Shown here: piece by piece, positions 5,558 through 6,336 of the stretch
How positions within the stretch are numbered: position 1 is the stretch's first letter
How the letters are laid out: every line of letters starts with the position of its first letter
From: Hyphomicrobiales bacterium
GTDB taxonomy: Bacteria; Pseudomonadota; Alphaproteobacteria; Rhizobiales; Aestuariivirgaceae
Assembly: GCA_027067085.1 (NCBI GenBank)
Contig: JAMOMM010000490.1
Location: forward strand, 1 to 6,336
Reading direction: 5' to 3'
Length of the DNA stretch: 6,336 bases
The notes under the pieces: model-generated
Database searches by the model: none
What the model was told of the DNA's origin: nothing
The model's input: only the letters and a program-made list of their open reading frames with translations
Translations under genes and position numbers: made by a program

Positions 5558-6336
5558 TTAGCGCAAAAGTTCTTTCATTGCGCTGTCGATGCCTTCGATG
5601 GTGAGCGGATACATGCGGTCTTCGATAATTTCACGGATCATTGAGATGGAATGGGTGTGGTTCCAATATTGTTGAGGTGAGGGGTTTAGCCATATCAAGG
5701 ATGGGTAAACTTGAGCTATGCGTTGTAACCACACCCCGCCTGGTTCTTCGTTCATATGCTCAACAGAACCGCCCGGGTGAGAAATCTCATATGGGCTCAT
5801 GGAGGCATCGCCAACGAAAATGACTTTGTAGTCGGAACCGTAGGTATGCAACACATCCCATGTGTCGAGCTTTTCAGTATAGCGGCGGTGGTTTTGCTTC
5901 CACACGCCCTCATAAACACAATTGTGGAAATAGAAATATTCCATGTGTTTAAACTCGGTACGAGCAGCTGAAAACAATTCTTCGCACGAGCGAACAAAGT
6001 CGTCCATAGAGCCGCCAACATCAAAAAAGATCAATACTTTTACGGCGTTTCGGCGTTCTGGCACGAGTTTTAAATCGAGGTAGCCTTTGTTGGCGGTCGA
6101 GCGGATTGTACCGTCTAGGTCTAATTCTTCAGCGGCACCAGAGCGGGCAAACTGGCGAAGGCGGCGCAGGGCAATTTTAATGTTGCGGGTGCCAAGCTCG
6201 ACGCTATCATCTAGGTCTTTAAACTCGCGCTTGTCCCAAACTTTGATGGCGCGGCGGTGGCGGCTTTTGTGTTGGCCAATACGAATACCTTCGGGGTTGT
6301 AACCATCTGCGCCAAAGGGGGAGGTGCCACCCGTGC
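5558..6336 (-). CDS. VWA-domain protein (CoxE-like family), C-terminal 258 residues, runs off right edge
   Basis: The frame is open from the window edge to the TAA at 5560-5558. It begins TGGTSPFGADGYNPEG and continues with 'AIKVWDKREFKDLDD', 'GTRNIKIALRRLRQFAR', 'ELDLDGTI' and 'LVPERRNAVKVLIFFDVGGSMDD', the run-up and first strand of a von Willebrand A domain. Later marks are 'EFKHMEYFYFHNCVYEGVW', 'VIFVGDASMSPYEI', 'GGSVEHMNEE' and 'SLIWLNPSP'. The metal site reads DVGGS (6022-6008) where a canonical MIDAS is DxSxS; as I recall, this DVGGS form is shared by this family. Proteins of this kind commonly sit beside a MoxR-type AAA+ ATPase and are thought to work with it in assembling or activating partner proteins. 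That partner would lie beyond the right edge. The GTG at 6064 is internal, not a start, since family sequence continues well upstream of it. Confidence 0.9.
   Translation of the reverse strand, partial: TGGTSPFGADGYNPEGIRIGQHKSRHRRAIKVWDKREFKDLDDSVELGTRNIKIALRRLRQFARSGAAEELDLDGTIRSTANKGYLDLKLVPERRNAVKVLIFFDVGGSMDDFVRSCEELFSAARTEFKHMEYFYFHNCVYEGVWKQNHRRYTEKLDTWDVLHTYGSDYKVIFVGDASMSPYEISHPGGSVEHMNEEPGGVWLQRIAQVYPSLIWLNPSPQQYWNHTHSISMIREIIEDRMYPLTIEGIDSAMKELLR

Noticed and set aside
6087..6302. Plus-strand ORF of 71 residues, Arg/Ser-rich, opposite the VWA gene
   Set aside because: It is a shadow of the conserved VWA frame; the Arg/Ser/Leu bias is typical of antisense reading.

Overview
The window reads as ordinary chromosome of an alphaproteobacterium, probably a Hyphomicrobiales-type organism with a modest GC content (by eye somewhat under 50%). 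The evidence is protein style (a DsrC-like protein ending RPRAWSTG, a YwqG/DUF1963 protein, a CoxE-like VWA protein with DVGGS) and a mosaic palindromic repeat resembling the intergenic elements of Rhizobiales. The placement rests on recognition, not on a search. There are no rRNA or tRNA genes, insertion sequences, CRISPR arrays or phage genes.

Layout. Bases 1-134 (minus) hold the N-terminus of a probable MFS transporter, cut by the window edge. Bases 135-356 are a divergent intergenic region filled largely by the repeat-like element. Bases 357-722 (plus) encode a DsrC/TusE-family protein. Bases 889-1554 (plus) encode an HPP-family membrane protein. Bases 1578-3167 (minus) encode a long DUF1963/YwqG-like protein, convergent with the HPP gene. 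A 185-base divergent region leads to a TetR-family regulator at 3353-3946 (plus), which is convergent with a CelD/BcsL-type GNAT acetyltransferase at 3969-5243 (minus). Bases 5244-5557 lack a conventional gene, but carry an extended -10 promoter, a near-perfect Shine-Dalgarno and one or two very small ORFs on the plus strand. Bases 5558-6336 (minus) are the C-terminal part of a VWA-domain protein that runs off the right edge.

The genes do not form an obvious pathway: they alternate in strand, and only the DsrC-like and HPP genes are in tandem (166 bases apart). The most interesting points are the DsrC-family protein, which keeps the upstream redox cysteine but has Trp where the C-terminal catalytic cysteine should be, and the 5289-5541 region, where a small ORF's ribosome-binding site could be masked by a 9-bp complementary segment inside the ORF itself. 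I see no convincing large novel system.
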